A stretch of 64,000 bases of DNA from Aeromicrobium panaciterrae (GCF_031457275.1 NZ_JAVDWH010000001.1:2480001-2544000), one strand, 5' to 3'. Positions 38,831-47,778 are shown, counted from the stretch's first letter. The notes: generated from the letters alone by a model not told the origin. Translations and numbers: made by a program.

Positions 38831-41167
38831 CTAAAGCTTCTCGACCGGCGCGTATCGCAGCAGCAGTCGCTTGACTCCCTGCGATCCGAAGTCGACTGAC
38901 GCCTGCGCCTTGTCGCCTTGGCCGTCGACCGCCACCACGGTGCCGAGTCCGAAGCTGTCGTGCGACACCCGATCTCCTGGCGCCAACGAGACGACTTCGC
39001 GCGTCGCCCGCTTGGAGCGCGCAGCAACATTGCTCGACCGGAACGACGACTGCGACGTGACGGACGGACTGTTCGGCGTCCACTGAGTCGGCGACGAGGC
39101 GACTCGTCGCCAATCGACGAGTGCCTCAGGAAGCTCGTCGAGGAAGCGCGACGCCGGGTTGTAGGACGGGGCGCCCCACGCGGCGCGAGTCTGCGCTCGC
39201 GTGACGTAAAGGCGCGTACGGGCTCGGGTGATGCCGACGTACGCGAGCCGGCGCTCCTCCTCGAGCTCAGTGTTGTCGGCGAGCGACCGCATGTGCGGGA
39301 AGACTCCGTCTTCGAGTCCGGTGAGGAACACCACCGGGAACTCGAGTCCCTTGGCGGTGTGGAGCGTCATCAGCGTGACAACGCCGTCGCCCTCGTCGGG
39401 GATCTGGTCAGCGTCAGCCACCAGCGCAACTTGTTCGAGGAATGCCGCCAGGGATCCCGGCGCGAGGTCGGCCGCAGCATCGGCGACCGCTTCTGAATCA
39501 GCGTCGTCATCCAACGTGCTGGCACCGACCACGAACTCTCGGGCTACGGCGACGAGTTCGGCGAGGTTCTCGACCCGGGTCTCATCTTGCGGGTCAGTGC
39601 TCTGCTCGAGGGCGTTGAGATAACCGCTGCGAGTGAGTGCTGCTTCGAGCACGGCGTCGGCGGGTGCTCCGCTCTCGGCCATCGCCATGAGCTCCGACAT
39701 CGTCTGGGTGAATGTCTGGATCGCGTTGAGCGACCGAGTCGCGAGGTCATCAGCCTCGGCGGCCCGAGTCATCGCCTCCCAGAAGCTGATCTCGTGACGA
39801 TCGGCCAGGCGCTGGATAGCGGCCTCGGCACGATCGCCAATGCCACGCTTGGGCTCGTTGAGGATGCGGCGGAGCGAGACGGCGTCGCGTGGGTTGATGA
39901 GCACGCGTACGTAAGCGAGCGCGTCCTTGATCTCCTTGCGCTCGTAGAACCGGACTCCGCCAACCACGCGATAGGGCAGGCCAACCCGGATGAAGACTTC
40001 TTCAAATACTCGGCTCTGTGCGTTGGTGCGATAGAAGATCGCGACGTCCTTGGCGGCAATGCCGCTCTCATCGCTGAGCTTGTCGATCTCCTCGGCGATG
40101 AACTGCGCCTCGTCACGCTCGTCGTCTCCGACGTAGCCGACGATCTTCTCGCCATCGCCCTCGGCGGACCAGAGCTGCTTGTCCTTGCGGCCGGCATTGC
40201 GACTGATGACGGCATTGGCGGCCGACAGGATCGTCTGGGTCGAGCGGTAGTTCTGCTCAAGCAGGATTGTCGACGCATTCGGGAAGTCGTCCTCGAACTC
40301 GAGGATGTTGCGGATGTTGGCGCCGCGGAACGCATAGATCGACTGGTCGGAGTCGCCAACTACCAGTAGGTCGGAGTCAGCGTCGGTCAGCTCCTTGATC
40401 AGCTGATATTGCGCGTGGTTGGTGTCCTGGTATTCGTCGACCAGGATGTGCCGGAATCTGCGCCGGTAGGTCTCCGCTACGTCGGGCCAGCCCTGGAACA
40501 GGTGGACCGTGTTCATGATCAGGTCGTCGAAGTCCATCGCGTTGGCAGCGCGGAGCCGTGCCTGATAGGTCGTATAGGCCTCGGCGTAGAGCTCCTCGGT
40601 CGGGTTGACCGCCTTGCTCCCCGCGGCTTCGTGATCGACGAGCTCGTTCTTGAGGTTGGAGATCCAGTTGAGGACCGCTCGTGGGTTGACCCGCTTGGGG
40701 TCGAGATCCATGTCGCGGCACACCTGCGTCATGAGCCGCCGCTGGTCGGCCGAGTCGTAGATCGTGAACGTGGAGGTGAACCCGAACTTCGTCGCTTCAC
40801 GCCGCAAGATGCGAACGCAAGCTGAGTGGAACGTCGAAACCCACATCATCCGAGCGCGGGGACCGACCAACTCCGCAACTCGCTCGCGCATCTCGGCGGC
40901 GGCCTTGTTGGTGAAGGTGATCGCCAGGATCGACCCGGGATGCGCCCCGCGAGCCGCAATCAACCAGGCCACACGGCGCGTCAGAACGCGGGTCTTGCCC
41001 GAGCCAGCGCCAGCGACAACGAGCAGCGGACCACCCGGATGTGACACAGCATCGCGCTGCGCGTCGTTGAGTCCTTCAAGCAGGATGTCGGAGCGCGCGC
41101 GCTTCTTTTCGGCCTCTTGGGCAGACTTCTTCTCCGCGGTTTGGGGCACGGGGAATGGCGATGTCAT
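38831..41167 (-). CDS. pcrA: ATP-dependent DNA helicase PcrA/UvrD
   Basis: A 778-residue superfamily 1A 3'-5' helicase. Motifs in order: LNDAQRDAVSHPGGPLLVVA (Q motif), GAGSGKTRVLTRRVAWL (Walker A), FTNKAAAEMRERV (Ia), ILVDEYQDTNHAQYQLI (II), VVGDSDQSIYAFRGA (III), LLEQNYRSTQTIL (IV), TLHTAKGLEFPVVFLTGLED (V) and EERRLAYVGITRARTRLYVT (VI). The C-terminal about 60 residues form the Tudor-like RNA polymerase-binding module (LAPGDRVSHDSFGLGTVVAV). It acts in nucleotide excision repair and in removing proteins from replicating DNA. Start ATG at 41167. Confidence 0.97.
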   Translation of the reverse strand: MTSPFPVPQTAEKKSAQEAEKKRARSDILLEGLNDAQRDAVSHPGGPLLVVAGAGSGKTRVLTRRVAWLIAARGAHPGSILAITFTNKAAAEMRERVAELVGPRARMMWVSTFHSACVRILRREATKFGFTSTFTIYDSADQRRLMTQVCRDMDLDPKRVNPRAVLNWISNLKNELVDHEAAGSKAVNPTEELYAEAYTTYQARLRAANAMDFDDLIMNTVHLFQGWPDVAETYRRRFRHILVDEYQDTNHAQYQLIKELTDADSDLLVVGDSDQSIYAFRGANIRNILEFEDDFPNASTILLEQNYRSTQTILSAANAVISRNAGRKDKQLWSAEGDGEKIVGYVGDDERDEAQFIAEEIDKLSDESGIAAKDVAIFYRTNAQSRVFEEVFIRVGLPYRVVGGVRFYERKEIKDALAYVRVLINPRDAVSLRRILNEPKRGIGDRAEAAIQRLADRHEISFWEAMTRAAEADDLATRSLNAIQTFTQTMSELMAMAESGAPADAVLEAALTRSGYLNALEQSTDPQDETRVENLAELVAVAREFVVGASTLDDDADSEAVADAAADLAPGSLAAFLEQVALVADADQIPDEGDGVVTLMTLHTAKGLEFPVVFLTGLEDGVFPHMRSLADNTELEEERRLAYVGITRARTRLYVTRAQTRAAWGAPSYNPASRFLDELPEALVDWRRVASSPTQWTPNSPSVTSQSSFRSSNVAARSKRATREVVSLAPGDRVSHDSFGLGTVVAVDGQGDKAQASVDFGSQGVKRLLLRYAPVEKL

Positions 41168-41221
41168 CAGGCCCTCCAGCCTAGTTGCCGCGGCAGACAG
41201 CGACGGGGGCGGCTCGCACGC

Positions 41222-41227
41222 GACAAT
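41222..41227 (+). promoter_or_regulatory. -10-like GACAAT of the GntR gene
   Basis: GACAAT ends 6 nt before the ATG at 41234 and no ribosome binding site intervenes, so a leaderless transcript is likely. Confidence 0.4.
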
Positions 41228-41233
41228 GGCGAC

Positions 41234-41587
41234 ATGAGCCTCGTCACGATCGACAGCAACGCCGCTGAGCCGCCGTACGAGCAGGTACGTCGTCAGATCG
41301 CCGAGGGTGCAGCTTCAGGGACACTCAAGGCCGGTCACAAGCTGCCGCCCGTACGCACACTCGCCGCTGACCTGGGCCTCGCCGTCAACACCGTCGCGAA
41401 GGCCTATCGAGCGCTAGAAACCGACGGCGTGATCGAGACCCATGGTCGTGGCGGGACACTCATTGCGACGCGCAAGATCGGCGACGCTCAGGCAGACGAC
41501 GCTGCCGCGACCTACGCGCTCATTGCACGGCGTCAAGGACTTTCGATCGACGAGGCCACGAGGCTCGTCGAGCAGCACTGGAGCTAG
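41234..41587 (+). CDS. GntR-family regulator, short YtrA type
   Basis: A 117-residue regulator: a GntR winged helix followed by a short helical tail, the YtrA-like layout. The HTH reads PPYEQVRRQIAEGAASGTLK, KLPPVRTLAADLGLAVNTVA and KAYRALETDGVIETHGRGGT. The start at 41234 is chosen over an upstream frame because it begins at the family N-terminus and has a -10-like hexamer 6 nt before it. YtrA-type regulators usually control neighbouring ABC or membrane genes; none adjoins here. Its stop directly abuts the convergent zwf stop. Confidence 0.9.
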   Translation: MSLVTIDSNAAEPPYEQVRRQIAEGAASGTLKAGHKLPPVRTLAADLGLAVNTVAKAYRALETDGVIETHGRGGTLIATRKIGDAQADDAAATYALIARRQGLSIDEATRLVEQHWS

Positions 41588-43024
41588 CTATTCGGCCATC
41601 GTGTTGGGCTTGCGCCAACTGCGCTCGAACGGCAGACGCCACGCCCGAGGCGCGATGAGCTGGTGCACTGCGTTGGGACCCCAGGTCGCCGACGGATAGG
41701 GCCGTACGGGTGGCGGGTCGTTCAGCAACGGCTCGGAGATCTCCCACAACCGCTCAATGCCCTCGGCTGTCGTGAAGAGCGTCCGCTCACCACGCATTGC
41801 GTCGTGGATCAGCCGCTCGTACGCCTCGAGCACATCGCCTGCCCGCTCGGTCTCGTGCATTGCGAACTGCATGCTGAGTTTGTCGAGCCGCATGCCTGGG
41901 CCCGGGCGCTTGCCATAGAACGAGAGCGACATCTTCGACGAGTCGGCGAGGTCGAACGTCAGGTGATCCGGGCCGGAAAGGCCGACACCCGAGCCACTCG
42001 GGAACATGCTCTTGGGTGGCTCGCGGAAGGCGATCGAGATGATGCGCGCCCCCTCGGCCATCTTCTTGCCCGTACGCAAGAAGAACGGCACTCCGGCCCA
42101 GCGCCAGTTGTCGATCTCGGCCTTCAGCGCCACGAACGTCTCGGTCTCAGAGTCTGCGGCCACTCCCGGCTCGTCGCGGTAGCCGTCGTACTGACCGCGT
42201 ACGACGTGTTTCGGGTCGAGCGGCAGCATCGAGCGGAAGACCTTGTTCTTCTCCTCGCTGATCGAGTCGGAGTCCAGCGATGTTGGCGGCTCCATCGCCA
42301 TGAACGCGAGTACCTGGAACAGGTGCGTCACGACCATGTCCTTGAAGGCGCCGGTGCCTTCGTAGAACCCGGAGCGCCCCTCGAGTGACAGTGTCTCGGG
42401 CACGTCGATCTGCACGTGGTCGATGAAGTTTCGGTTCCAGATCGGCTCGAAAAGTCCGTTGGCGAAGCGGAACGCCAGAATGTTGAGCGCGGCTTCCTTG
42501 CCGAGGAAGTGATCGATTCGGAAGATCTGGTCCTCCGAGAACACTTCGTGGATCTGTGAGTTGAGTGACTTGGCGCTGGCGAGGTCCGTGCCGAACGGTT
42601 TCTCCATGATGATTCGCGCCCGCTCGACTAGGTCGGCGTCTCGCAGCGTGTGTACGACGTCGAGCGCAGCCTTGGGCGGAACGCTCAGGTAGTGCAGGCG
42701 TCGCGGGCTGCCGCCGAGCTCGTCCTCGTGCAGCTTCGCCGCTTTGGCGAGCACCTCAGCGCCGTCCTTCACGTTGACGTACGACAGCTTGCGCGCGAAG
42801 GCCGTCCACTGCTCGTCCTTGACCTTGCGCGGGCTGAACTCGCGGCAGGCCTCCTCCGCGAAGGCGCGGAACGACTCGTCGTCGAACTCGTCGAGCGAGA
42901 CGCCGATGATGCGCGAGTCCGGTACGAGTCCTGACTGCAGCAAATGCATCAGCCCGGGCAACAGCTTGCGACGGGCAAGGTCGCCCGTGGCGCCGAAGAG
43001 CACGATCAGATGAGACTCGTTCAC
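41588..43024 (-). CDS. zwf: Glucose-6-phosphate 1-dehydrogenase
   Basis: A 478-residue enzyme opening the oxidative pentose phosphate route, making NADPH. The nucleotide loop is IVLFGATGDLARRKLLPGL, the active-site signature RIDHFLGKEAALNILAFRFA contains the catalytic histidine, and VQIDVPETLSLEGRSGFYEG is a conserved substrate-side block. It stands alone rather than in a tal-zwf-opcA-pgl operon, so it is probably a second copy or a stand-alone isoform. The start is a GTG with TAGCCT ending 6 nt upstream. Confidence 0.95.
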   Translation of the reverse strand: MNESHLIVLFGATGDLARRKLLPGLMHLLQSGLVPDSRIIGVSLDEFDDESFRAFAEEACREFSPRKVKDEQWTAFARKLSYVNVKDGAEVLAKAAKLHEDELGGSPRRLHYLSVPPKAALDVVHTLRDADLVERARIIMEKPFGTDLASAKSLNSQIHEVFSEDQIFRIDHFLGKEAALNILAFRFANGLFEPIWNRNFIDHVQIDVPETLSLEGRSGFYEGTGAFKDMVVTHLFQVLAFMAMEPPTSLDSDSISEEKNKVFRSMLPLDPKHVVRGQYDGYRDEPGVAADSETETFVALKAEIDNWRWAGVPFFLRTGKKMAEGARIISIAFREPPKSMFPSGSGVGLSGPDHLTFDLADSSKMSLSFYGKRPGPGMRLDKLSMQFAMHETERAGDVLEAYERLIHDAMRGERTLFTTAEGIERLWEISEPLLNDPPPVRPYPSATWGPNAVHQLIAPRAWRLPFERSWRKPNTMAE

Positions 43025-43030
43025 CTCTTC

Positions 43031-43036
43031 AGGCTA
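43031..43036 (-). promoter_or_regulatory. -10 hexamer TAGCCT of zwf
   Basis: TAGCCT on the minus strand, then GAAGAG, then the GTG at 43024: a 6-nt gap suiting a leaderless mRNA. Confidence 0.5.
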
Positions 43037-43075
43037 GACCCGCAAGATTGCGCGCAGGTGAACTTCAGAAACGAG

Positions 43076-43717
43076 CTAGATGAGGCGACGATCGTTCGCC
43101 CAACGCGTCAGCTCGTGACGGCTCGAAAGCTGGAGCTTGCGCAGCACGCTCGACACGTGGGTCTCGACCGTCTTGATTGAGATGAAGAGTTCCTTGGCAA
43201 CTTCCTTGTACGCGTAGCCACGGGCGATGAGACGCATGACCTCGCGCTCGCGCTCAGTGAGCCGATCGAAGTCCTCGTCGATCTGGGCGACCTCAATCGT
43301 GCCAGCGAAAGCGTCCAGCACGAATCCGGCGAGCCGCGGCGAAAACACCGCGTCACCAGCGGCGACGCGGTCGATCGCATCGAGCAGCTCGGGTCCGGAG
43401 ATGTTCTTGGTGACATAGCCACGGGCACCGGCGCGGATGATCCCAATGACGTCCTCGGCAGCGTCGCTGACCGACAAGGCGAGGAATTTCATGTCGGGAT
43501 GGCGAAGGTGCAGACGTCGAATGACCTCAAGCCCTCCCCCGCCCGGCATGTGCACATCGAGCAGCACCACGTCCGGCTTGGTCTCGACCAACACCTCGAC
43601 GGCGCTCTCGACGTCCTCGGCCTCGGCGACGATCTCGACGGGTCCGTCGATCTCGGCACGGACTCCGCGCCGGAACATCGCGTGGTCGTCGACGATCGCG
43701 ACGCGCAGGGTGGTCAT
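43076..43717 (-). CDS. Response regulator, NarL/LuxR type, paired with PspC kinase
   Basis: A 213-residue response regulator. The receiver domain has the acidic pair in VAIVDDHAMFRRGV, the phosphoacceptor Asp in PDVVLLDVHMPGGGGLEV, and the conserved Lys in ARGYVTKNISGPELLDA. The C-terminal LuxR HTH is LTEREREVMRLIARGYAYKE, VAKELFISIKTVETHVSSVL. It overlaps the kinase gene upstream by four bases (ATGA). Targets are likely the PspC proteins divergently encoded from 45.1 kb. Confidence 0.95.
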   Translation of the reverse strand: MTTLRVAIVDDHAMFRRGVRAEIDGPVEIVAEAEDVESAVEVLVETKPDVVLLDVHMPGGGGLEVIRRLHLRHPDMKFLALSVSDAAEDVIGIIRAGARGYVTKNISGPELLDAIDRVAAGDAVFSPRLAGFVLDAFAGTIEVAQIDEDFDRLTEREREVMRLIARGYAYKEVAKELFISIKTVETHVSSVLRKLQLSSRHELTRWANDRRLI

Positions 43718-44967
43718 GAACTGGTCTCCTCGAATACGTGGTCGGCGTCGCGTACAGGCACGGTCATCGCGACCTCGGTGCCTTGGCCGCGCTTGCTGCG
43801 GATCGTCACGGTACCCCCGTGGCGCTCGACCCGATCGACGATCGAGCCGCGCACGCCCATACGGTCCTCGGCGATCTTGTCGACGTTGAAGCCGACTCCA
43901 CGATCACGAACGAATACCTGGACGGTCTCTTTGTTGGCTTCGGCGTAGACGTCGATGCGGTCGACCTTGGCGTGTTTGGCGGCGTTGATCATCGCTTCGC
44001 GCGCGGCCTTGGCGACTGCGCTGACATCGGGGTCGAGCGCGGCGTCGCCCACGGCGATGACTTCGACGGGTACCTGGTGGGCGTCCTCGACGTCAGCCGC
44101 TGATGCACGCAGTGCCGCGACCAGTGAGTCACCGGCCTGCTCGTCCGTGCCGTACAGCCACGCGCGCAGCTCGCGCTCCTGACGTCGGGCCAGTGTGGCG
44201 ACGGCGGCCTGGTCGCCCGCGTTCTTCTGCAGTAGCGCCAGGGTCTGGAGCACGGAGTCGTGCAGGTGCGCCGCAACATCTGCGCGCTCCTGGGAACGTA
44301 CGAGCGCCCGACGCTCCTCAGTCAGGTCGCCAAGCAACTTGGTGATCCACGGGCCGAGGATCAGTGCGAGACCGATCAGGGCGATACCCAGTGCAGCGGC
44401 GAGGTCAACCATGGCGCCCCAGCCGCGCTCTTGCGTCAAGAAGTAGAGAGCGGCAAGCGCGATCAGTACGCCACCTGCAGCGATGCGTACGGCAAAGCCA
44501 ATCCCGCTGGTCTGCCGCATCCAGCGCCGCCAGGCGACATCGTCGAACTGGCGCCAGATGACGGTCAGGCCGATGACCGCAACCAAAGCGGGACCGACCA
44601 GGGCATCGCTGATGCCGCGTCCGGTGACCTGGAGGAACAGCAGTACTCCAACACCGACCATGCCGATGGCCAGGGTCTGAAGGATCTCGGCTGAACCGGG
44701 ACGGTTGGGATTCGTACGCAGTCCCTGTCGGGTGGCCGCCTCGAGGCCCGGAGTCAGCTCGGGCTGGCGCAGCGGCAGGAAGCGCCACAGCAGCAAGTAG
44801 GCGATGATGCCGACGCCGCTGAGCCAGGTCGCCACGACGAACGCGAGCCTGACATAGAGAACCCCGACTCCGAGGTGATCGGCGAGACCGGTCGCTACAC
44901 CGCCCACCAGCCGGCGGTCTGCCGGTCGGTAGGCACGGCGATAGGGGCTCGCGCTGATGGGGGTCAC
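43714..44967 (-). CDS. Sensor histidine kinase with N-terminal PspC domain
   Basis: A 417-residue membrane kinase. Residues about 5-65 form a PspC domain (YRPADRRLVGGVATGLADHL), which in other systems senses envelope stress; several further transmembrane segments follow to about residue 200. The dimerisation domain is HisKA_3 with the phosphorylated histidine in AAHLHDSVLQTLALLQ. The ATPase has the N-box REAMINAAKHAKVD and G-boxes RDRGVGFNVDKIAEDRMG. The GTG start at 44967 has GACGAT 6 nt upstream. Partner of the response regulator at 43076-43717 and divergent from PspC genes. Confidence 0.94.
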   Translation of the reverse strand: MTPISASPYRRAYRPADRRLVGGVATGLADHLGVGVLYVRLAFVVATWLSGVGIIAYLLLWRFLPLRQPELTPGLEAATRQGLRTNPNRPGSAEILQTLAIGMVGVGVLLFLQVTGRGISDALVGPALVAVIGLTVIWRQFDDVAWRRWMRQTSGIGFAVRIAAGGVLIALAALYFLTQERGWGAMVDLAAALGIALIGLALILGPWITKLLGDLTEERRALVRSQERADVAAHLHDSVLQTLALLQKNAGDQAAVATLARRQERELRAWLYGTDEQAGDSLVAALRASAADVEDAHQVPVEVIAVGDAALDPDVSAVAKAAREAMINAAKHAKVDRIDVYAEANKETVQVFVRDRGVGFNVDKIAEDRMGVRGSIVDRVERHGGTVTIRSKRGQGTEVAMTVPVRDADHVFEETSS

Positions 44968-45097
44968 CCAACGATCGTCACACGTACGCGCGCGCAGGCG
45001 CTACTAGGGACGACCCTTGTCCACCCTGAGTGTCGTTCCAGCGGTTTCAGGGTCGTACCCGATGGTGACGCGAGCGGCGGTCGGCCACGATGGAGAT

Positions 45098-46252
45098 ATG
45101 AATGACACACAAGAAGCGCCTCGCGCTACCGGACCGGACGACGAGTTCGATCCGCACAAGCTGCGCACCATCGCTGACGTCAAGCGATCCACCGAAGACC
45201 GTTGGGTTGCCGGTGTGTGCTCGGGCGTTGCCAAGTACCTGAACATCGACCCCGTCATCGTGCGCATCGTCATCGCCGTGCTCACGATCGTCGGCGCCGG
45301 CGCCATCCTGTACGGCGCAGCATGGCTGCTGCTGCCGTCCGACGACGCAGACAAGAGCATCGCCGCCGGCTGGTTCAAGCTCGACGACAACGAGGAGCAG
45401 GTCCGCAAGATCGGACTGGTCGCCGCCGGCGTCATCGCCGCCTTCTCGGTTCTCGGAAGCCACGGCGACTGGTGGTGGGGCACCGGCTGGCTGCTCGTCC
45501 CGCTGGCAGCGCTCTACTACTTCTTCGTCGTACGGCCGCGCAAGGGTGACCGAGAGGCCATCAAGGCACAGGTCATGGCCGAGATGCCGACCACCGAGAA
45601 GATCACCGCTGAGGTCCAAGCCAAGATCGACAAGAAGGTCGCCGAGAAGATCGCGCACGCTCGGCAGCGCAAGTCCAAGGCTCTGCCGCTGCTCACGCTG
45701 TCACTCATCGCGATCGGTGTCGCATCGACCCGCATCTACGCCGACACACACGACGTCAACTGGACGACGTATGTCGCGGTCGCCCTCGCCATCACCGGCA
45801 TCGGCCTCGTGATCGGGACGTTCTGGGGATACGGCGGTCCGCTGATCTTCCTGGGCATCGTCCTGGGTCTTGTACTCGCGATTGGCTCGGCGTTGCCCCA
45901 CGGCCGTGTTGGAGAGCAGCGGCCCGACCCGACAACCGCCGACGGTGTCCAAGCGCGATACGAACACGGCATCGGCTTGCTCGAGCTGGATCTCACCGGT
46001 GTCTCCGATCCCACCGAACTGCTCGGTCGGACGATTGCCCTCGACGCCGGAATCGGAGAGACCAGGGTCATCGTCCCCGACGGCCTGAACGTCGAGGTCG
46101 ACGCTGAGATGGATCTTGGCGAGATCTCGGTGTTCGGACGCAAGGATCATGGCCAGGACGCTCAGGTCAACACTGCGGCAACCGGCAAGGGCGAGGCCCT
46201 GACAATCAAGATCGACCAGCGAGTCGGCAACGTCGAGGTGGTCCGGTCATGA
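45098..46252 (+). CDS. PspC domain membrane protein with LiaF-like C-terminal domain
   Basis: A 384-residue protein. The ATG at 45098 has GGAGA just upstream; an earlier frame start is not supported. The N-terminal cytoplasmic stretch leads to a PspC domain (STEDRWVAGVCSGVAKYLNI), then about five further membrane segments separated by a charged helix (EAIKAQVMAEMPTTEKITAE). The C-terminal about 100 residues (LDLTGVSDPTELLGRTIALD, GIGETRVIVPDGLNVEVDAE) form a beta-rich domain like those of LiaF-type proteins. It diverges from the PspC kinase operon and overlaps the next gene by ATGA. Likely an envelope-stress component. Confidence 0.9.
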   Translation: MNDTQEAPRATGPDDEFDPHKLRTIADVKRSTEDRWVAGVCSGVAKYLNIDPVIVRIVIAVLTIVGAGAILYGAAWLLLPSDDADKSIAAGWFKLDDNEEQVRKIGLVAAGVIAAFSVLGSHGDWWWGTGWLLVPLAALYYFFVVRPRKGDREAIKAQVMAEMPTTEKITAEVQAKIDKKVAEKIAHARQRKSKALPLLTLSLIAIGVASTRIYADTHDVNWTTYVAVALAITGIGLVIGTFWGYGGPLIFLGIVLGLVLAIGSALPHGRVGEQRPDPTTADGVQARYEHGIGLLELDLTGVSDPTELLGRTIALDAGIGETRVIVPDGLNVEVDAEMDLGEISVFGRKDHGQDAQVNTAATGKGEALTIKIDQRVGNVEVVRS

Positions 46253-46512
46253 CACGTCATCCGTTCCGCTGGAGCAGCCTCGTATTCGGTCTGCTCTTCC
46301 TCGCCGGCGTCGGACAGTGGGCCGTGTGGAAGCAGGACTGGCTGACTCCACGCGAGCTCAGCCTGGCTTCCTCGGGCGTACTCATCGGGCTCGGACTTCT
46401 GGGTGTCGTCGCGACGTTCTGGAAGCCCAAGCAGCTCACCTCAACTCCAAACCTGGAAGAAAACTCTTCCTCAGAAAGAAGTGAAAATGAAGAAGCTGAC
46501 ACGCAATCCTGA
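46249..46512 (+). CDS. Small two-TM membrane protein in the PspC cluster
   Basis: An 87-residue protein with two hydrophobic segments (LVFGLLFLAGVGQWAVW and GVLIGLGLLGVVATFW) and an acidic, serine-rich tail (EENSSSERSENEEADTQS). No known domain was recognised. It overlaps the upstream PspC gene by four bases and the downstream one by 26 nt, so it is translationally embedded between two PspC proteins and probably acts with them. Confidence 0.8.
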   Translation: MTRHPFRWSSLVFGLLFLAGVGQWAVWKQDWLTPRELSLASSGVLIGLGLLGVVATFWKPKQLTSTPNLEENSSSERSENEEADTQS

Positions 46513-46747
46513 TGACAAGTGGCTGGGAGGCGTCTGCGGAGGCCTCGCCGACTACACCGGCATCGATGCCAACCTGGTTCGCCTGATCGTCGTCGTGTGC
46601 ACGTTGCTCGGCGCCGGCTCGCTGATCCTCGCCTACATCGTCGCCTGGGTGCTCATGCCGGCCCGACCGGCTGCAGCTCAGACCGTATGGGCTGAGGCTA
46701 GTGACTCTGCAACCACTGAGAGCGAGCCTGCACAGCCGTCGAAGTGA
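46487..46747 (+). CDS. Small PspC domain protein
   Basis: An 86-residue protein that is essentially one PspC domain: KLTRNPDDKWLGGVCGGLAD, then DANLVRLIVVVCTLLGAGSL and LILAYIVAWVLMPARP, followed by a short polar tail. The ATG at 46487 lies inside the end of the preceding gene. Third gene of the plus-strand PspC run. Its last 50 nt overlap the 3' end of the convergent phosphodiesterase gene. Confidence 0.88.
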   Translation: MKKLTRNPDDKWLGGVCGGLADYTGIDANLVRLIVVVCTLLGAGSLILAYIVAWVLMPARPAAAQTVWAEASDSATTESEPAQPSK

Positions 46748-47687
46748 AGTCGGAGAAGACACCGTCAACTCCGGCGTCGAAGAACTGAAGGAGCTCGCCC
46801 CTGGCATCGCCGTGGGCGAGCTTTTCAGTTCCCATACGAAACGCAGGGGGCAGGAAAGTGTTCTCGTTGCGCATCGTCCAGATGTGGACGTCAAGTCCAG
46901 CGGCGTGAGCGCGCTCGACTAGTCTCGTCGGCCCAGAGTCCGGCGCCACCACGAGCTCCTTGTACGGGCCGATCGCGTCGGCGTATTCGGCCACGAAGGC
47001 GAGACCTTCGTCGGAGCGGAGGTCGTCGTACGTACGGGCGTCACCCGCGACTGTGAAGTCCGCCGGCTGACCTTCGACCGACATCAGCTGTACGAGCATC
47101 GCTGGAGTACGCGGGCGAAGCGCGCGGAGGTTCGCTGACTCGAAGGACTGGATCACGATCGTTGAATCAGGATCGTTGAACCCTCGGCGTTCGAGCGTTT
47201 CGATCAGCAGGTCGTTGAGGCTGATGCCCAGGGCTTCGAAATAGCTCGGGTGCTTGGTCTCGATGTAGACGCCGACTGGCGCTTCTCCTCCCGCGTCCTC
47301 AGCGATGTCGAGGACCTCGTCAAGGGTGAGGATCTCCTCGGTACCCGCAAGCGCGACATTTTTGGGGCGAAGATCCGGGATGCGTTCCTTGCAACGCAGC
47401 GTCTTGAGCTCGGCCAAGGTGAAGTCCTCGGTGAACCAACCCGTGTGCGAGACACCGTCGACGACCTTGGTGGCCTTGCGATCAGCGAACTCCGGGCGCT
47501 CGGCCACGTCCGTCGTGCCGTCGATCTCGTTCTCGTGGCGTACCACGAGGATGTGGTCGCTGGTACTGACGACGTCGGGCTCAATGAAGTCGGCGCCTTG
47601 CTCAATGGCGAGGAGGTACGACGGGCGGGTGTGCTCGAGCCGATGGCCCGGAACACCACGATGGGCAATGACGAGTGGGACCTTCAC
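46698..47687 (-). CDS. Glycerophosphodiester phosphodiesterase
   Basis: A 329-residue GDPD-family TIM barrel hydrolysing glycerophosphodiesters to glycerol 3-phosphate and an alcohol. The N-terminal motif VIAHRGVPGHRLEHTRPSYL contains the catalytic HR, followed by GADFIEPDVVSTSDHILVVR with metal-binding E and D; a second catalytic histidine is in the HENEI segment after it. No signal peptide is evident, so it is probably cytoplasmic. GTG start at 47687 with GGAGG 7 nt upstream; that GGAGG can pair with an upstream CCTCC. Tail overlaps the PspC gene by 50 nt. Confidence 0.92.
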   Translation of the reverse strand: MKVPLVIAHRGVPGHRLEHTRPSYLLAIEQGADFIEPDVVSTSDHILVVRHENEIDGTTDVAERPEFADRKATKVVDGVSHTGWFTEDFTLAELKTLRCKERIPDLRPKNVALAGTEEILTLDEVLDIAEDAGGEAPVGVYIETKHPSYFEALGISLNDLLIETLERRGFNDPDSTIVIQSFESANLRALRPRTPAMLVQLMSVEGQPADFTVAGDARTYDDLRSDEGLAFVAEYADAIGPYKELVVAPDSGPTRLVERAHAAGLDVHIWTMRNENTFLPPAFRMGTEKLAHGDARGELLQFFDAGVDGVFSDFTSTAVQARSQWLQSH

Positions 47688-47694
47688 GCCTTCA

Positions 47695-47723
47695 CCTCCG
47701 TCAGAAAGGACACGGTACGGAGG
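47695..47723 (-). promoter_or_regulatory. Hairpin covering the GDPD ribosome binding site
   Basis: On the minus strand CCTCCGT at 47723-47717 pairs with ACGGAGG at 47701-47695, and the GGAGG of the second arm is the presumed ribosome binding site of the phosphodiesterase gene. The stem is 7 bp with a 15-nt loop. It could limit translation if the transcript starts upstream of it. Confidence 0.35.
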
Positions 47724-47778
47724 CTACGGCGTGAAAACGGCATCATGGTTCTCTCGCTTCGCTCGTTCACGCTTCCCG

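Noticed and set aside
41588..43024. zwf as part of a pentose phosphate operon
   Set aside because: No tkt, tal, opcA or pgl lies on either side; neighbours are a GntR regulator and a two-component system.
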